The position numbers and the translations under genes were made by a program. The notes under the pieces were generated by a model. The model ran no database searches and had not been told where the DNA came from. It saw nothing but the letters and a program-made list of their open reading frames with translations. A stretch of 64,000 nucleotides of DNA. Origin: Paracoccus denitrificans. Its GTDB lineage: Bacteria > Pseudomonadota > Alphaproteobacteria > Rhodobacterales > Rhodobacteraceae. Position 1 is the first letter of the stretch. Each line of letters opens with the position of its first letter. Below, piece after piece: positions 1-7,729 of the stretch. The DNA is taken from NCBI RefSeq assembly GCF_900100045.1, contig NZ_FNEA01000006.1, positions 1 to 64,000 of the forward strand, given 5' to 3'.

Positions 1-240
1 GACGTAGCTGGGTGGGATGAGCCGCACATCGTGGCCGAGCTGCTGGATCGCGCGGCCCCATTCATGAGCGCTGGCGCATGCCTCCATAACGACCACGCAA
101 CGCGGCTGCGCCGACAGGAACGGAAGCATTTGAGCTCGGGTCAACCGCTTCCTGAACGCGACGCTGCCGTCGATGTGTGCTCCGTGCGCGTGGAAGACGC
201 GCTTCGCCAGATCGATGCCGATGATGGTGGCGTTGTTCAT
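1..240 (-). CDS. IS110-family transposase, N-terminal part (cut by window edge)
   Basis: The minus strand from the ATG at 240 reads MNNATIIGIDLAKRVFHAHG and continues in frame to the window edge, so only about 80 residues are visible. The early G-I-D-L-A-K is the first acidic motif of the RuvC-like DEDD domain of IS110 transposases, which move a circular DNA intermediate. A strong ribosome binding site (GGAGGAAGG) lies just upstream of the ATG at 242-250. The C-terminal serine-containing domain is outside the window. The gene points away from the IS3 element at 349, and the two elements abut with about 100 bp between their start codons. Family call is confident; the exact IS name is unknown. 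Confidence 0.85.
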   Translation of the reverse strand, partial: MNNATIIGIDLAKRVFHAHGAHIDGSVAFRKRLTRAQMLPFLSAQPRCVVVMEACASAHEWGRAIQQLGHDVRLIPPSYV

Positions 241-348
241 GTCCTTCCTCCTCTTCACCGCAGCTCATCCTGCTACTGCCACTGTGCCACGCCTCGGCAC
301 GGCGGGAGGGGCATCCACTCCATCAACTCCTGAGTAAGGTGGAGCATC

Positions 349-672
349 ATGAGCAAGACAACGAACAAGTTTTCTCCGGAAGTGCGTGAACGCGCGGTGC
401 GGTTGGTCCTGGACAATGAGGGTCAGCATGGATCGCGGTGGCAGGCAGTCATGTCGATTTCCGCGAAGATCGGCTGTGCGCCCCAGACCCTGAACGAGTG
501 GGTGAAGAAGGCCGAGGTCGACAGCGGCAAGCGTCCGGGCGTCTCCAGCGAGATGGCCGAGAAGATGAAGGCGCTGGAACGCGAGAACCGCGAGTTGCGC
601 CAGGCGAACGAGATCCTTCGCAAGGCGTCAGCATATTTTGCGATGGCGGAGCTCGACCGCCGGTCGAAGTGA
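349..672 (+). CDS. IS3-family transposase OrfA
   Basis: This 107-residue protein has an N-terminal helix-turn-helix (about residues 10-60, with the typical [13 protein letters not shown] opening) followed by a leucine-zipper-like coiled coil (about 70-95, [20 protein letters not shown]). These are the DNA-binding and dimerisation parts of IS3 OrfA. The start is preceded by AAGGTGGAG. Its stop TGA (670-672) overlaps the first base of the orfB ATG. In this family the full transposase OrfAB is normally made by a programmed -1 frameshift, and orfB here is in the -1 frame. No classic A6G slippery run is present; a T-rich TATTTTG at 633-639 is the only weak candidate I see. Confidence 0.92.
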   Translation: MSKTTNKFSPEVRERAVRLVLDNEGQHGSRWQAVMSISAKIGCAPQTLNEWVKKAEVDSGKRPGVSSEMAEKMKALERENRELRQANEILRKASAYFAMAELDRRSK

Positions 673-1577
673 TGGTGGGTTTCATCGACGCGCACCGGGA
701 TGCGCACGGGGTCGAGCCGATCTGCGACGTGCTGCCGATCGCCCCGTCCACCTATTATGATCACCTTGCGAAGCGGGCCGATCCGTCTCGGCTGTCGGAT
801 CGGGCACGTCGGGACGAAGCGCTGCGCCCCGAGATCCTGCGCGTGTTCGAAGAGAACTGGCGGGTCTATGGTGTCCGGAAGGTCTGGCGACAGCTTGGCC
901 GTGAGGGCTTCGATGTCGCGCGATGCACGGTGGCACGGCTGATGAAGAGCATGGGTATTCAGGGCATTATCCGCGGCAAGCCGCACAGGACGACGATCCC
1001 GGACAAGAAAGCTCCCTGTCCGCTGGACAAGGTGAACCGCCAGTTCCGCGTTCCGGCCCCGAACATGCTGTGGGTGTCGGATTTCACCTATGTCGCCACC
1101 TGGAAGGGTTTCGTCTATGTCGCCTTTGTCATCGATGCCTATGCTCGCAAGATCGTTGGCTGGCGCGTCAGCAGTTCGGCGCATGCGGGGTTCGTTCTCG
1201 ATGCCCTAGAGCAGGCGGTGCATGATCGCCGCCCGGGAAAGGGCATGGGGCTGGTTCACCACAGCGACAGGGGCTCGCAATACCTGTCTATTCGCTACAC
1301 TGAGCGCTTGGCGGAGGCCGGTATCGAACCCTCGGTGGGCAGCGTCGGCGACAGTTACGACAACGCCTTGGCCGAGACGATCAATGGCCTGTTCAAGGCG
1401 GAGGTCATCCACCGCCGTGGCCCATGGCGCAGCTTGGAAGCCGTGGAATACGCGACGCTCGAATGGGTGGACTGGTTCAACAACCGCCGTCTTCTCGAGC
1501 CCATAGGGAACATCCCGCCCGCAGAAGCCGAGGCCAACTTCTATGCAGCTCTGGAAACTGAAGCCATGGCTGCGTAA
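672..1577 (+). CDS. IS3-family transposase OrfB (DDE integrase domain)
   Basis: The frame reads [18 protein letters not shown] and then an HTH_21-like region followed by an rve/DDE catalytic domain. The three acidic residues are in WVSDFTYV, HHSDRGSQY and DNALAETINGL, and the C-terminal WVDWFNNRRLLEPIG block is characteristic of IS3 OrfB. About 301 residues, normal length. The open frame extends back into orfA to 438, as expected when it is expressed as an OrfAB fusion by -1 frameshifting; the ATG at 672 is the conventional OrfB start. Both open frames are intact, but mobility may be lost if the left inverted repeat is missing. Confidence 0.93.
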   Translation: MVGFIDAHRDAHGVEPICDVLPIAPSTYYDHLAKRADPSRLSDRARRDEALRPEILRVFEENWRVYGVRKVWRQLGREGFDVARCTVARLMKSMGIQGIIRGKPHRTTIPDKKAPCPLDKVNRQFRVPAPNMLWVSDFTYVATWKGFVYVAFVIDAYARKIVGWRVSSSAHAGFVLDALEQAVHDRRPGKGMGLVHHSDRGSQYLSIRYTERLAEAGIEPSVGSVGDSYDNALAETINGLFKAEVIHRRGPWRSLEAVEYATLEWVDWFNNRRLLEPIGNIPPAEAEANFYAALETEAMAA

Positions 1578-1639
1578 CTAACGTCAATCAGCCTCCGGAA
1601 AACCCGGCGCGGTTCACAGGGGGCAAGAACAAAAAGGGG

Positions 1640-2431
1640 TCAATATTTAGGATTCTCAGCCGACAGACGCCGGAAACAATCGCGGTACCGGGCGCGATCC
1701 TGTTCATTCAGTGCCTTGTAGATTTCGTTGCGTAGTTGCGAGTACCGTCTGTAATCCGCCATGTCTGCAAACTCGGGGAGGACATACATTGCCGGACAGG
1801 GAAATGGCGCAAGCCCGTAGTAGGTTGGGTCGTTGACGCGCTCCCATTCCCAGTCTGCGACGCGGTTGTAGTCTGTCCATTCCTCGATCGCTTCACGAAT
1901 GTCGCGCTGTGTTACCTGAAGGTCGGGATTGCCCTGTTCCCTGCGCAGGCGGTCACGATTGGTTAGCAAGCCAGTCGCCACGAAAAGCGCGTCTCTTGGG
2001 TTCAGACCAGTACTCATTCCGAAACTGTGACCATCCGGGCGCTGACACATTCCCCATATCGTACTTTGCAGGCTAAGAACCTCGCCTACGATGGCATCGT
2101 AATCAATCAGCGGAGCAGACCACCCGGTCAGAAGGCTGGCCGCACTGATATTGGTGCGCTTTGCGAGCAATTGCAGCGCAGTAGCTGGAACCTTGCGAAC
2201 TTCCTGACCCTCGTAGCCCTTATAACTACGCAAGCTGACTCCCATCAGTGCAGCCATTTTCGCTTGGGTCAGCTTCAGGCTCTTACGTACATCCTTCAGT
2301 AAACGGCCCAACGGGCGAGATGATGGGCGTGTCGTACCAGGGACGTGAGTCTCGTTACAGAGCAGATATGATTCGTCTTCTTCGTTTTCGTCGTCGCCGA
2401 AATCGAAATGCGTGTGGTTATCCTGCTTCAT
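1640..2431 (-). CDS. XRE-family transcriptional regulator with unknown C-terminal domain
   Basis: A 263-residue protein. After an acidic N-terminus (about 1-35) comes a Cro/C1-type helix-turn-helix at about residues 40-95 (GRLLKDVRKSLKLTQAKMAA then LMGVSLRSYKGYE). The remaining 165 residues are rich in Trp, Tyr and charged residues and I do not recognise them; there is no S24 peptidase motif, so it is not a LexA/CI-type self-cleaving repressor. It is divergent from the excisionase-like gene at 2557, with a perfect palindrome between them (2464-2479), the arrangement of an integrated-element repressor and its operator. Role as the element's regulator is inferred. Base composition is lower in GC than the core genes, in keeping with transfer. 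Confidence 0.75.
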   Translation of the reverse strand: MKQDNHTHFDFGDDENEEDESYLLCNETHVPGTTRPSSRPLGRLLKDVRKSLKLTQAKMAALMGVSLRSYKGYEGQEVRKVPATALQLLAKRTNISAASLLTGWSAPLIDYDAIVGEVLSLQSTIWGMCQRPDGHSFGMSTGLNPRDALFVATGLLTNRDRLRREQGNPDLQVTQRDIREAIEEWTDYNRVADWEWERVNDPTYYGLAPFPCPAMYVLPEFADMADYRRYSQLRNEIYKALNEQDRARYRDCFRRLSAENPKY

Positions 2432-2463
2432 GATCGCCTCATGCTGTCACTTCGATGCAAAAA

Positions 2464-2479
2464 GTGCAAGAACTTGCAC
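2464..2479. promoter_or_regulatory. Perfect palindrome, candidate operator
   Basis: GTGCAAG AA CTTGCAC: 7-bp arms around a 2-bp centre, in the 125-bp divergent region between the XRE regulator and the excisionase-like gene. Each arm contains TTGCAC, which could serve as a -35 element in either direction, so a bound repressor would block both promoters. A related TGCACCGAT sequence recurs at about 2475 and 2526. Operator function is inferred from position and symmetry. Confidence 0.5.
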
Positions 2480-2556
2480 CGATATGGCATGGATTTCCTG
2501 AACTATTGAAACACTTTCTCGACCGTGCACCGATGTCGCCAGAAAGGAGATCTGCC

Positions 2557-2799
2557 ATGTCGAAAATTTTCGATCTGGGCCGTACCCCCGAGGAGTGGTC
2601 CGCTCGCCTGCGCCCGCGCGGCGTCGAATTGTCGCCGCGAACTCTGCGCTCCAAAGCACGGGAACATGGTCAATATTTCGCCATCGGGCGCGCCATCTTC
2701 ATCACCCCCGATCAGATGGATGAGATACTGCTGCGGGAAGCCGACCGCACATCGCGCTTTGCAGAGCTTCAGCACAACAGCGGTTCGAAGGGGGGATGA
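2557..2799 (+). CDS. Excisionase-like small DNA-binding protein
   Basis: The frame is open from 2455, but the ATG at 2557 has a near-perfect ribosome binding site (AGAAAGGAGATCTGCC), giving 80 residues starting MSKIFDLGRTPEEWSARLRP. The pattern TLRSKAREHGQYFAIGRAIF followed by ITPDQMDEIL resembles winged-helix excisionase/AlpA-type proteins, which bind DNA and control site-specific recombination. It lies two genes upstream of a tyrosine integrase in the same direction, almost touching the next ORF (1-bp gap). Excisionase function is inferred from size, fold-like pattern and context; a transcription factor of the element is the alternative. Confidence 0.6.
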   Translation: MSKIFDLGRTPEEWSARLRPRGVELSPRTLRSKAREHGQYFAIGRAIFITPDQMDEILLREADRTSRFAELQHNSGSKGG

Positions 2800-2800
2800 C

Positions 2801-2995
2801 ATGCCGGCACCAACTACTACTCAGGCTGCGATCCGCCGGGCGCTTGAGGCGGCTAAAGATATCGGGCTGAACGTCGCTGGCTATACTGTGGCGAAAGACG
2901 GTACGATTTCTGTGACGTTAGCCGGGGCCGAGGCCGGACAGCATGCACGCCCCGCGCCTCGCCAGATCGCCCCGAAATCCTGGGCAACGAGGTAG
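2801..2995 (+). CDS. Small hypothetical protein of the integrase module
   Basis: A 64-residue ORF starting MPAPTTTQAAIRRALEAAKD, 1 bp after the excisionase-like stop and 3 bp before the integrase GTG. The sequence (..DIGLNVAGYTVAKDGTISVT..) has an alpha-then-beta pattern but no motif I recognise. Its tight packing between two genes of the recombination module argues that it is translated. Such small ORFs are common just upstream of integrases in Rhodobacterales elements; that statement is from general knowledge, not a search. Confidence 0.6.
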   Translation: MPAPTTTQAAIRRALEAAKDIGLNVAGYTVAKDGTISVTLAGAEAGQHARPAPRQIAPKSWATR

Positions 2996-2998
2996 ATC

Positions 2999-4072
2999 GT
3001 GAGAGTGGACTTCCCCGGATTGTTGATCGAGAGCCATCGCAACGGCTCTCCTCGCTATCGCGTTCGCGTCGAGGGCCGGAAGCATGTTCGTATTCACCTT
3101 CCGGTCGGACCGGAGGACAAGGACTTTGCCAACTACTATTACGCGGCGCGAGCAGGCGAGAGATGGCTTCCATCTGAGCGGAAGGCGGTCAAGGGCTCGA
3201 TTGACTGGCTCTGCGCCGAATACCTGTCCTTTGTCGCGCGGATGGTCGAGGCCGGGCAGATGTCGCCCGCAACGCTGAAGCAGCGGCGCAGTGTCCTGCG
3301 CCGCCTCTGCGACTATTCGGGTGGGGGCAGCGTGCGCTATGGCGATTTCGACATGGATGCCCCCGCTGCCGCTTTCATCGAAATCCGGGATGCTTGGGCT
3401 ACGCATCCGGGCGCTGCGGACAATCTCATAAAGACTGTTCGGGCGGTCTATACGTGGGCGCAGGAGCGTGAGTACATCAGGCACAATCCGGCGGCGGGGA
3501 TAAAGGCCATCAACGTCAATCCTGCTGGTGGCGCCGTCCCCTGGTCCGTCGCCGAACTGAAGAAATTCAGGGAACATCATCCCAGAGGCACGACTGCGCA
3601 TCTTTGGCTGACGCTGCATGCCTTCACGGCGTGCAGGATCGGGGATGCGATCTGGTTGGGGCGCGCGCAGGAAGTGATGCGCGACGGGCAACTCTGGCTG
3701 GGCTGGCAACCCAGAAAGCGCGGATCGGCCTTCGTTTCCATCCCCATGATGCCGCCCCTGATCGCGGCAACTCGTGCAGCCGACGGCCCGGCATACCTTC
3801 TGAACGAAAAGGGTAAACCCTTCGCCAGCGTCGAGGCGCTGCGCGTGCGTGTCCAGCGTTGGTGCAGCGCGGCAGGGATACCGGATCGCTCGTCCCACGG
3901 CATTCGCAAGGCGGTAGGCGAACTGATGGCCCAGAACGGGTGCACGCAGTATCAGGTCATGGCTGTCATGGCTCATACCCAGGCAAAGACCAGCGAAATC
4001 TACACCAAGCGTGTTAAACGACAAATTCTTGCGGCGGATGGCGTTAAGGCCCTGGCCGCGCTAGACTGGTGA
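2999..4072 (+). CDS. Tyrosine recombinase (phage or island integrase)
   Basis: A 357-residue site-specific recombinase starting at GTG 2999, 3 bp after the preceding ORF. The N-terminal part (about 1-75) looks like an arm-binding domain, residues about 60-165 are a core-binding domain, and the catalytic domain follows. Visible catalytic residues are Arg213 (TACRIGD), His300 and Arg303 (SHGIRK), His326 (VMAHTQ) and nucleophile Tyr335 (SEIYTKR). All key residues are present, so it is probably active. It would integrate and, with an excisionase, excise the element. No flanking tRNA or direct repeat was found, so the attachment site is unknown. Confidence 0.92.
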   Translation: MRVDFPGLLIESHRNGSPRYRVRVEGRKHVRIHLPVGPEDKDFANYYYAARAGERWLPSERKAVKGSIDWLCAEYLSFVARMVEAGQMSPATLKQRRSVLRRLCDYSGGGSVRYGDFDMDAPAAAFIEIRDAWATHPGAADNLIKTVRAVYTWAQEREYIRHNPAAGIKAINVNPAGGAVPWSVAELKKFREHHPRGTTAHLWLTLHAFTACRIGDAIWLGRAQEVMRDGQLWLGWQPRKRGSAFVSIPMMPPLIAATRAADGPAYLLNEKGKPFASVEALRVRVQRWCSAAGIPDRSSHGIRKAVGELMAQNGCTQYQVMAVMAHTQAKTSEIYTKRVKRQILAADGVKALAALDW

Positions 4073-4333
4073 GTGTCCCGCAGCATGGATTTGCGGGACA
4101 CATATGGCAACAATCACTGAGGGAAATGAGGGAATGGGATTCCAGGGTCGCCCACCACTCAATCTTTTCAATAAATTACGGGACGGTGGCGCCGCTTCGG
4201 CTGCTTCATGTAAGCGCGGCTGTGTAAGCAATATGTAAGCGCCCCGCTTGGTTACGCCTGTATTGGCTTTGGTTGAAAATGGTGTGATTCTGATCTCGGT
4301 CCGTGTTCGCGGGGCCGTGAGCAGGGGGTGAAG
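4073..4333. other. Integrase downstream region without recognised gene
   Basis: The 261 bp after the integrase hold no convincing ORF. They contain AT-richer stretches (TTTTCAATAAATTACGGG near 4167) and two copies of the word TGTAAGC (about 4208 and 4230). This is where an attP-like core might lie, but I found no matching copy elsewhere in the window. Confidence 0.35.
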
Positions 4334-4717
4334 ATGCTTAATATCGAAGTGTGGGAAGCTCGAACCTATGTAAAGCAAAGCGACGGCGAAGATTATGAAT
4401 TTCAAGACGACATTTCGCTGGGCAACTTCCGGGTGGCCGCGCTACCAGCTGCTGGCGAAAGGATCGTTATCACGGCCTACGGCGCCCCTGACTATGGCGA
4501 AGGGTTCTCGGAGAACATCTACGTCGTTCAAGAGGTTTGGCATGTTGCCCGCCATATCGATCCGACGGGGGGCCAGGTGACGGACTGGCGGGAAACAGAT
4601 AACGAACCGTCGGCCAAGGTCTTTGTGGCATTCAGCCATTCGCGCAGGGGCTTTCATCGGTCAGACCGAAACCACGATCTTCGCCGCATTATCATCCCCG
4701 TTCAAGATCAGCCCTAG
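4334..4717 (+). CDS. Hypothetical protein of the integrated element
   Basis: About 127 residues starting MLNIEVWEARTYVKQSDGED. I prefer the ATG at 4334, with AGGGGG 5 bp upstream, over the GTG at 4328. The first 95 residues have an alternating hydrophobic pattern typical of a small beta-rich protein (GNFRVAALPAAGERIVITAY); no family is recognised. The last 25 residues are Arg/His-rich and look less constrained. It converges on the phage genes ending at 4722 with a 4-bp gap. GC and codon use are lower than in the core genes, in keeping with accessory origin. Confidence 0.55.
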   Translation: MLNIEVWEARTYVKQSDGEDYEFQDDISLGNFRVAALPAAGERIVITAYGAPDYGEGFSENIYVVQEVWHVARHIDPTGGQVTDWRETDNEPSAKVFVAFSHSRRGFHRSDRNHDLRRIIIPVQDQP

Positions 4718-4721
4718 TTTT

Positions 4722-7022
4722 TTAGTCTTCGGCCCCGACGAAGGCGTCAAACGCCTGGTCCTCGGGGCTGTAGCCGCCCAATTCCTCGTTCACGATGTTG
4801 GCCAGGTGCGGCACCCGCGCCCCGAACTTGCGCAGCAGCCGGCGCCCCATGACCTGGGTGTCATGCGGGTTGTATTTGCGCAGCAGCGCGGCCGCCAGCG
4901 CCGGATCGTCCATGGCCTTGGTCATCAATTCGTTTATCGCCGCGGCCTGGACTTTCGAGGACCGGCCCCGGATCCAGCCCGACAGAAGATGAATGCCGGC
5001 GATCGGCTTGGACAATTGGCCGCGCGAGACGCTGCGCAGGGTCGATGCCACCGACGTGGCCGTCAGCGCCGGATCGGTCTTGCCCTGCAAGCTGATGGAC
5101 GCGGTGCCCGAGGACGCCGGAGGCTTGGCGCGCAGCGCGCTTTCGCTGTCGATCAGCGCCGCGCCGATCTCGCGCAGGTTCTCCAGGTGCTCGCGCTGTT
5201 CGGGGCCGGTCCAAAGCTCGTCCATGACCTTCTGAACCTTGGGGTTCTTCAGGAAGCCGTCCAGCACCCGCCCGTTCCAGACGATGTTGCCTGCCGCGTC
5301 ATGCGCGCTGTTCGTCGTGGTCCGCGCCAGATCTTCGAAGAAAGCCGCGCGGGCGTTCTGCAGGTTCTCGGGCGTTCGGCCTGCGGTATCCAGAAGCTCC
5401 TTGATCTCGTCACGGGCCCGCGGCGATTTCCAGACGCCGCGCATGGCGTCCGCGACGCCGGTGTCGTCGTGGCGGGTGAACTTGCCGACGGGCGTATTGC
5501 GGCCCGGCGCATAGCGCGCTTCCCGCGCCCGGGCGAATGCCTCGGCCTGGTCCAGCGCGGTCTTGCTGGCGCCGGCGGCCTCCAGCCCAGCGCGCACGTC
5601 CGGGAAATCGCCCACGGCATAGGCCCGATCGGCAAAGAAGCGGTTAAGCGTTTCCTGGTTGCGCAGCGCGCCGGCGTTCTGGGCATCGGCCAGGATCTGG
5701 TCGCGCACCGCAGCGCGGGTGCCGTCGCGGTCGCCGACAAGGCGCATGGTGTCGCGATAGGGCGTTTCGCCGGCGGTGACGCGCGGGCCGATCGTCTCGG
5801 CCGGCAGCCGATTCCGCCCGCGGGCGGTCGTGCCAAGGATGCGCGAGGGCAGGTTGCCGTCCTCGAAATCGGCCGCCACGCCGCGGCGCAACTCGCGGGC
5901 CTGGGCGTCCAGCGTCCGCGTCTCGGGCGACATGGCGTCGTCGATGGTGCCGCGCAGCCCTTCGGACAGGCGCGACAGCGCCCGGTGCTCGGGCGCGCGA
6001 CCGGCGGCCAGGGCCTCGCGCTGGCGGGTCGTGAGCCCGTGCCGCAGCGCCAGCGCCTCGGATAGCGGGATTTCGGCCGGCGGGGTGTCCTGGGCGCGCA
6101 GGATCTGCCCGCCGAACATATCCAGCAGCCCGGTTCCCTGCGGGGCGGGTGCGGCCTCGGGCGCCAGCTTGCGCGCGCTGGCCATGATGTCGCCCGGCAC
6201 ATAGGCGTCACGCTCGAATGTCGTCAGCCGGTTCGCCTCATCCTGCAAGGCGCGATAGGGGGCGCCGGCGTCGATCCGGTCGCCCGCCATGGCTGCGTCG
6301 CGCGCATCATAAGCGCGCCGATATTCCGCCGTGCGATCATCGAACAGCGCGCCCAGGTCGTCGCGGATCTGCTGGCCGCGGTCGAGCGGCTGCATGCGGG
6401 GCCGGACGGCCTCCAGCGCGTCGTCCAGCCGGCCGCGCGCCGTGCTGGCCGCGCCCTGGGCGCTGTCGATCATATCTGCGGCAGCGGTGCGGACGTTGTC
6501 CAGGAAGGCGGCGCCGTCGCCATCGGGGACAATGCCCCGAATAAAATCACCCACTGCTGTCATGTTGCGTTCGCGGCGCACGCCGGCCGCGCCCGGCGCC
6601 AGCCCTTCCACGTTATACGCCAGCGAGCGCAGGCCGCTGTCGCCCGAGCGATCCGCGGTGCTGGAACGATAGCCCGGCACCAGATCGTCAAGCGCGGTCG
6701 GCTGGTCGAGACGCTGGGCCAGAACCTCGGCATCCAGCGGACGGCCCGCGAAATGCTCGCCCTGCATGACGGTCGAATTGTCCAGGATGCGATCGGCCAC
6801 GGCTTCCCCGGCGATCTTCTGCTGATACCGCGGGTTGTTGCTGACGCGGCGATAAACGTCCGTTACGGTGCGCGCCAGGCCCTCGGTTATGCCAGCGGCG
6901 CCCAGACCGCCAAGTCCGCCCAGAAAATCGGTCCACCATGTCCCGCCGTCGCCGCCGGTGGCCAGGTCGTGCGCGGCATTGGCCGTCGCGGCACCCACGC
7001 CCGTGGCCGTGGCGCCGGCCAT
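4722..7022 (-). CDS. Phage large internal-virion/ejection-like protein, 3' part of a frameshifted gene
   Basis: A 766-residue open frame, Ala/Arg/Asp-rich and largely alpha-helical by appearance, opening with a Gly/Ala-rich stretch (MAGATATGVGAATANAAHDL). It has no catalytic motif that I recognise. Length, composition and the N-terminal repeats of its 5' partner (6887-7726) resemble large internal proteins of podovirus-like phages that are ejected with DNA; this is an inference. The frame is open upstream of the ATG (..GAALRRE) and continues the 5' partner seamlessly if one C is added to the CCC run at 7044-7046. The original protein would then be about 1000 residues. The gene is therefore probably broken, or carries an assembly error. 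Confidence 0.6.
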   Translation of the reverse strand: MAGATATGVGAATANAAHDLATGGDGGTWWTDFLGGLGGLGAAGITEGLARTVTDVYRRVSNNPRYQQKIAGEAVADRILDNSTVMQGEHFAGRPLDAEVLAQRLDQPTALDDLVPGYRSSTADRSGDSGLRSLAYNVEGLAPGAAGVRRERNMTAVGDFIRGIVPDGDGAAFLDNVRTAAADMIDSAQGAASTARGRLDDALEAVRPRMQPLDRGQQIRDDLGALFDDRTAEYRRAYDARDAAMAGDRIDAGAPYRALQDEANRLTTFERDAYVPGDIMASARKLAPEAAPAPQGTGLLDMFGGQILRAQDTPPAEIPLSEALALRHGLTTRQREALAAGRAPEHRALSRLSEGLRGTIDDAMSPETRTLDAQARELRRGVAADFEDGNLPSRILGTTARGRNRLPAETIGPRVTAGETPYRDTMRLVGDRDGTRAAVRDQILADAQNAGALRNQETLNRFFADRAYAVGDFPDVRAGLEAAGASKTALDQAEAFARAREARYAPGRNTPVGKFTRHDDTGVADAMRGVWKSPRARDEIKELLDTAGRTPENLQNARAAFFEDLARTTTNSAHDAAGNIVWNGRVLDGFLKNPKVQKVMDELWTGPEQREHLENLREIGAALIDSESALRAKPPASSGTASISLQGKTDPALTATSVASTLRSVSRGQLSKPIAGIHLLSGWIRGRSSKVQAAAINELMTKAMDDPALAAALLRKYNPHDTQVMGRRLLRKFGARVPHLANIVNEELGGYSPEDQAFDAFVGAED

Positions 7023-7726
7023 CTCGCGGCGCAGCGCGGCGCCGGGATTGCGACGAAGGGCTCGACCATGTTCTGCAAGCCCGCATGCGTGGTGGCAGGC
7101 GCGCCGGCTCCGGGAACGAAGCGCGCGCCGTATGCCGTGGCCAGGCCGGCTGGCAGTGCCGAGGCGCCGATTTCTTCGCCGACACGATGCGCGAATTTCC
7201 CGGCCCGGGTCTGGGGCTCATAATCCAAGGCACCGAAACCGCCGGTAACGTCGCGCAACAGGGCCGGGCGAGTATCGGCGCCCTCGGGCACCGCGAATTC
7301 GCCGTCGCCCATCGCCCAGTTCATGAAGGCGTTGGCGCCGTCGGTGACGGTGCCCACGTCGCCATAGGCATCTTCCATGCCCGGGATCATCTTCGGCAGG
7401 TTCAGCACCCGCGGCGCCTGGTCGACGGCATGAATGGCCACATCAGGCAGGGCGGTGAAGCCCTCGCGCACGCCGTCCGCGCCCGAGGCGCCGACATCCA
7501 GCGCCCAAGACGCAAGGTCGGAAAGATCGCTGCGGAAACGCTCGCCCCTTGTCTGGGGGCCGCGCGTCTCGCCCTGCTGATCGATCGCGGGCGAGGCGAT
7601 AGGCACGCCGGCGGCCATGTCGTTGTTCGCCGGGCTCGCAAAGCGACGGGCCGAGGGCGCGTCGAACTGGTCGAAGAAATTACCGCTCCCTTCCGGGGCG
7701 TCGAACTGGTCGAAGAAGTTCGCCAT
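6887..7726 (-). CDS. Phage large internal-virion-like protein, 5' part of a frameshifted gene
   Basis: This frame starts MANFFDQFDAPEGSGNFFDQ and contains a tandem repeat: NFFDQFDAP at residues 3-11 and again at 16-24 (39-bp period, visible in the DNA at 7652-7726). Such short acidic-aromatic repeats occur at the N-termini of phage structural proteins. Meaningful sequence runs to about residue 228 (..NMVEPFVAIP). After 7046 the frame becomes an Arg/Pro-rich shadow to its stop at 6887, while the +1 frame continues coherently into the 766-residue ORF. The start has a GGGGAA site, 3 bp after the upstream phage gene. Confidence 0.6.
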   Translation of the reverse strand: MANFFDQFDAPEGSGNFFDQFDAPSARRFASPANNDMAAGVPIASPAIDQQGETRGPQTRGERFRSDLSDLASWALDVGASGADGVREGFTALPDVAIHAVDQAPRVLNLPKMIPGMEDAYGDVGTVTDGANAFMNWAMGDGEFAVPEGADTRPALLRDVTGGFGALDYEPQTRAGKFAHRVGEEIGASALPAGLATAYGARFVPGAGAPATTHAGLQNMVEPFVAIPAPRCAARWPAPRPRAWVPRRPMPRTTWPPAATAGHGGPIFWADLAVWAPLA

Positions 7727-7729
7727 GCG

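Larger units (their letters stand above)
325..1618 (+). mobile_element. IS3-family insertion sequence, left terminus not recognisable
   Basis: The element carries orfA (349-672) and orfB (672-1577). The right end finishes ..GGCGCGGTTCACA near 1618, which read inward from the right is TGTGAACCGCGCC, a typical IS3-type terminal inverted repeat starting with TG. I see no matching copy in 241-348, where the leader of an IS110 transposase sits instead, so the left boundary given is approximate and the left inverted repeat may have been lost. A target-site duplication could not be recognised. Confidence 0.6.

Noticed and set aside
438..671. Separate gene in the orfB frame upstream of 672
   Set aside because: This stretch is the zero-homology extension of orfB; the coding signal before 672 is in the orfA frame.
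4623..6065. A 480-codon plus-strand frame over the phage gene
   Set aside because: Arg/Gly/Gln-rich shadow of the minus-strand phage protein, with no start signal.
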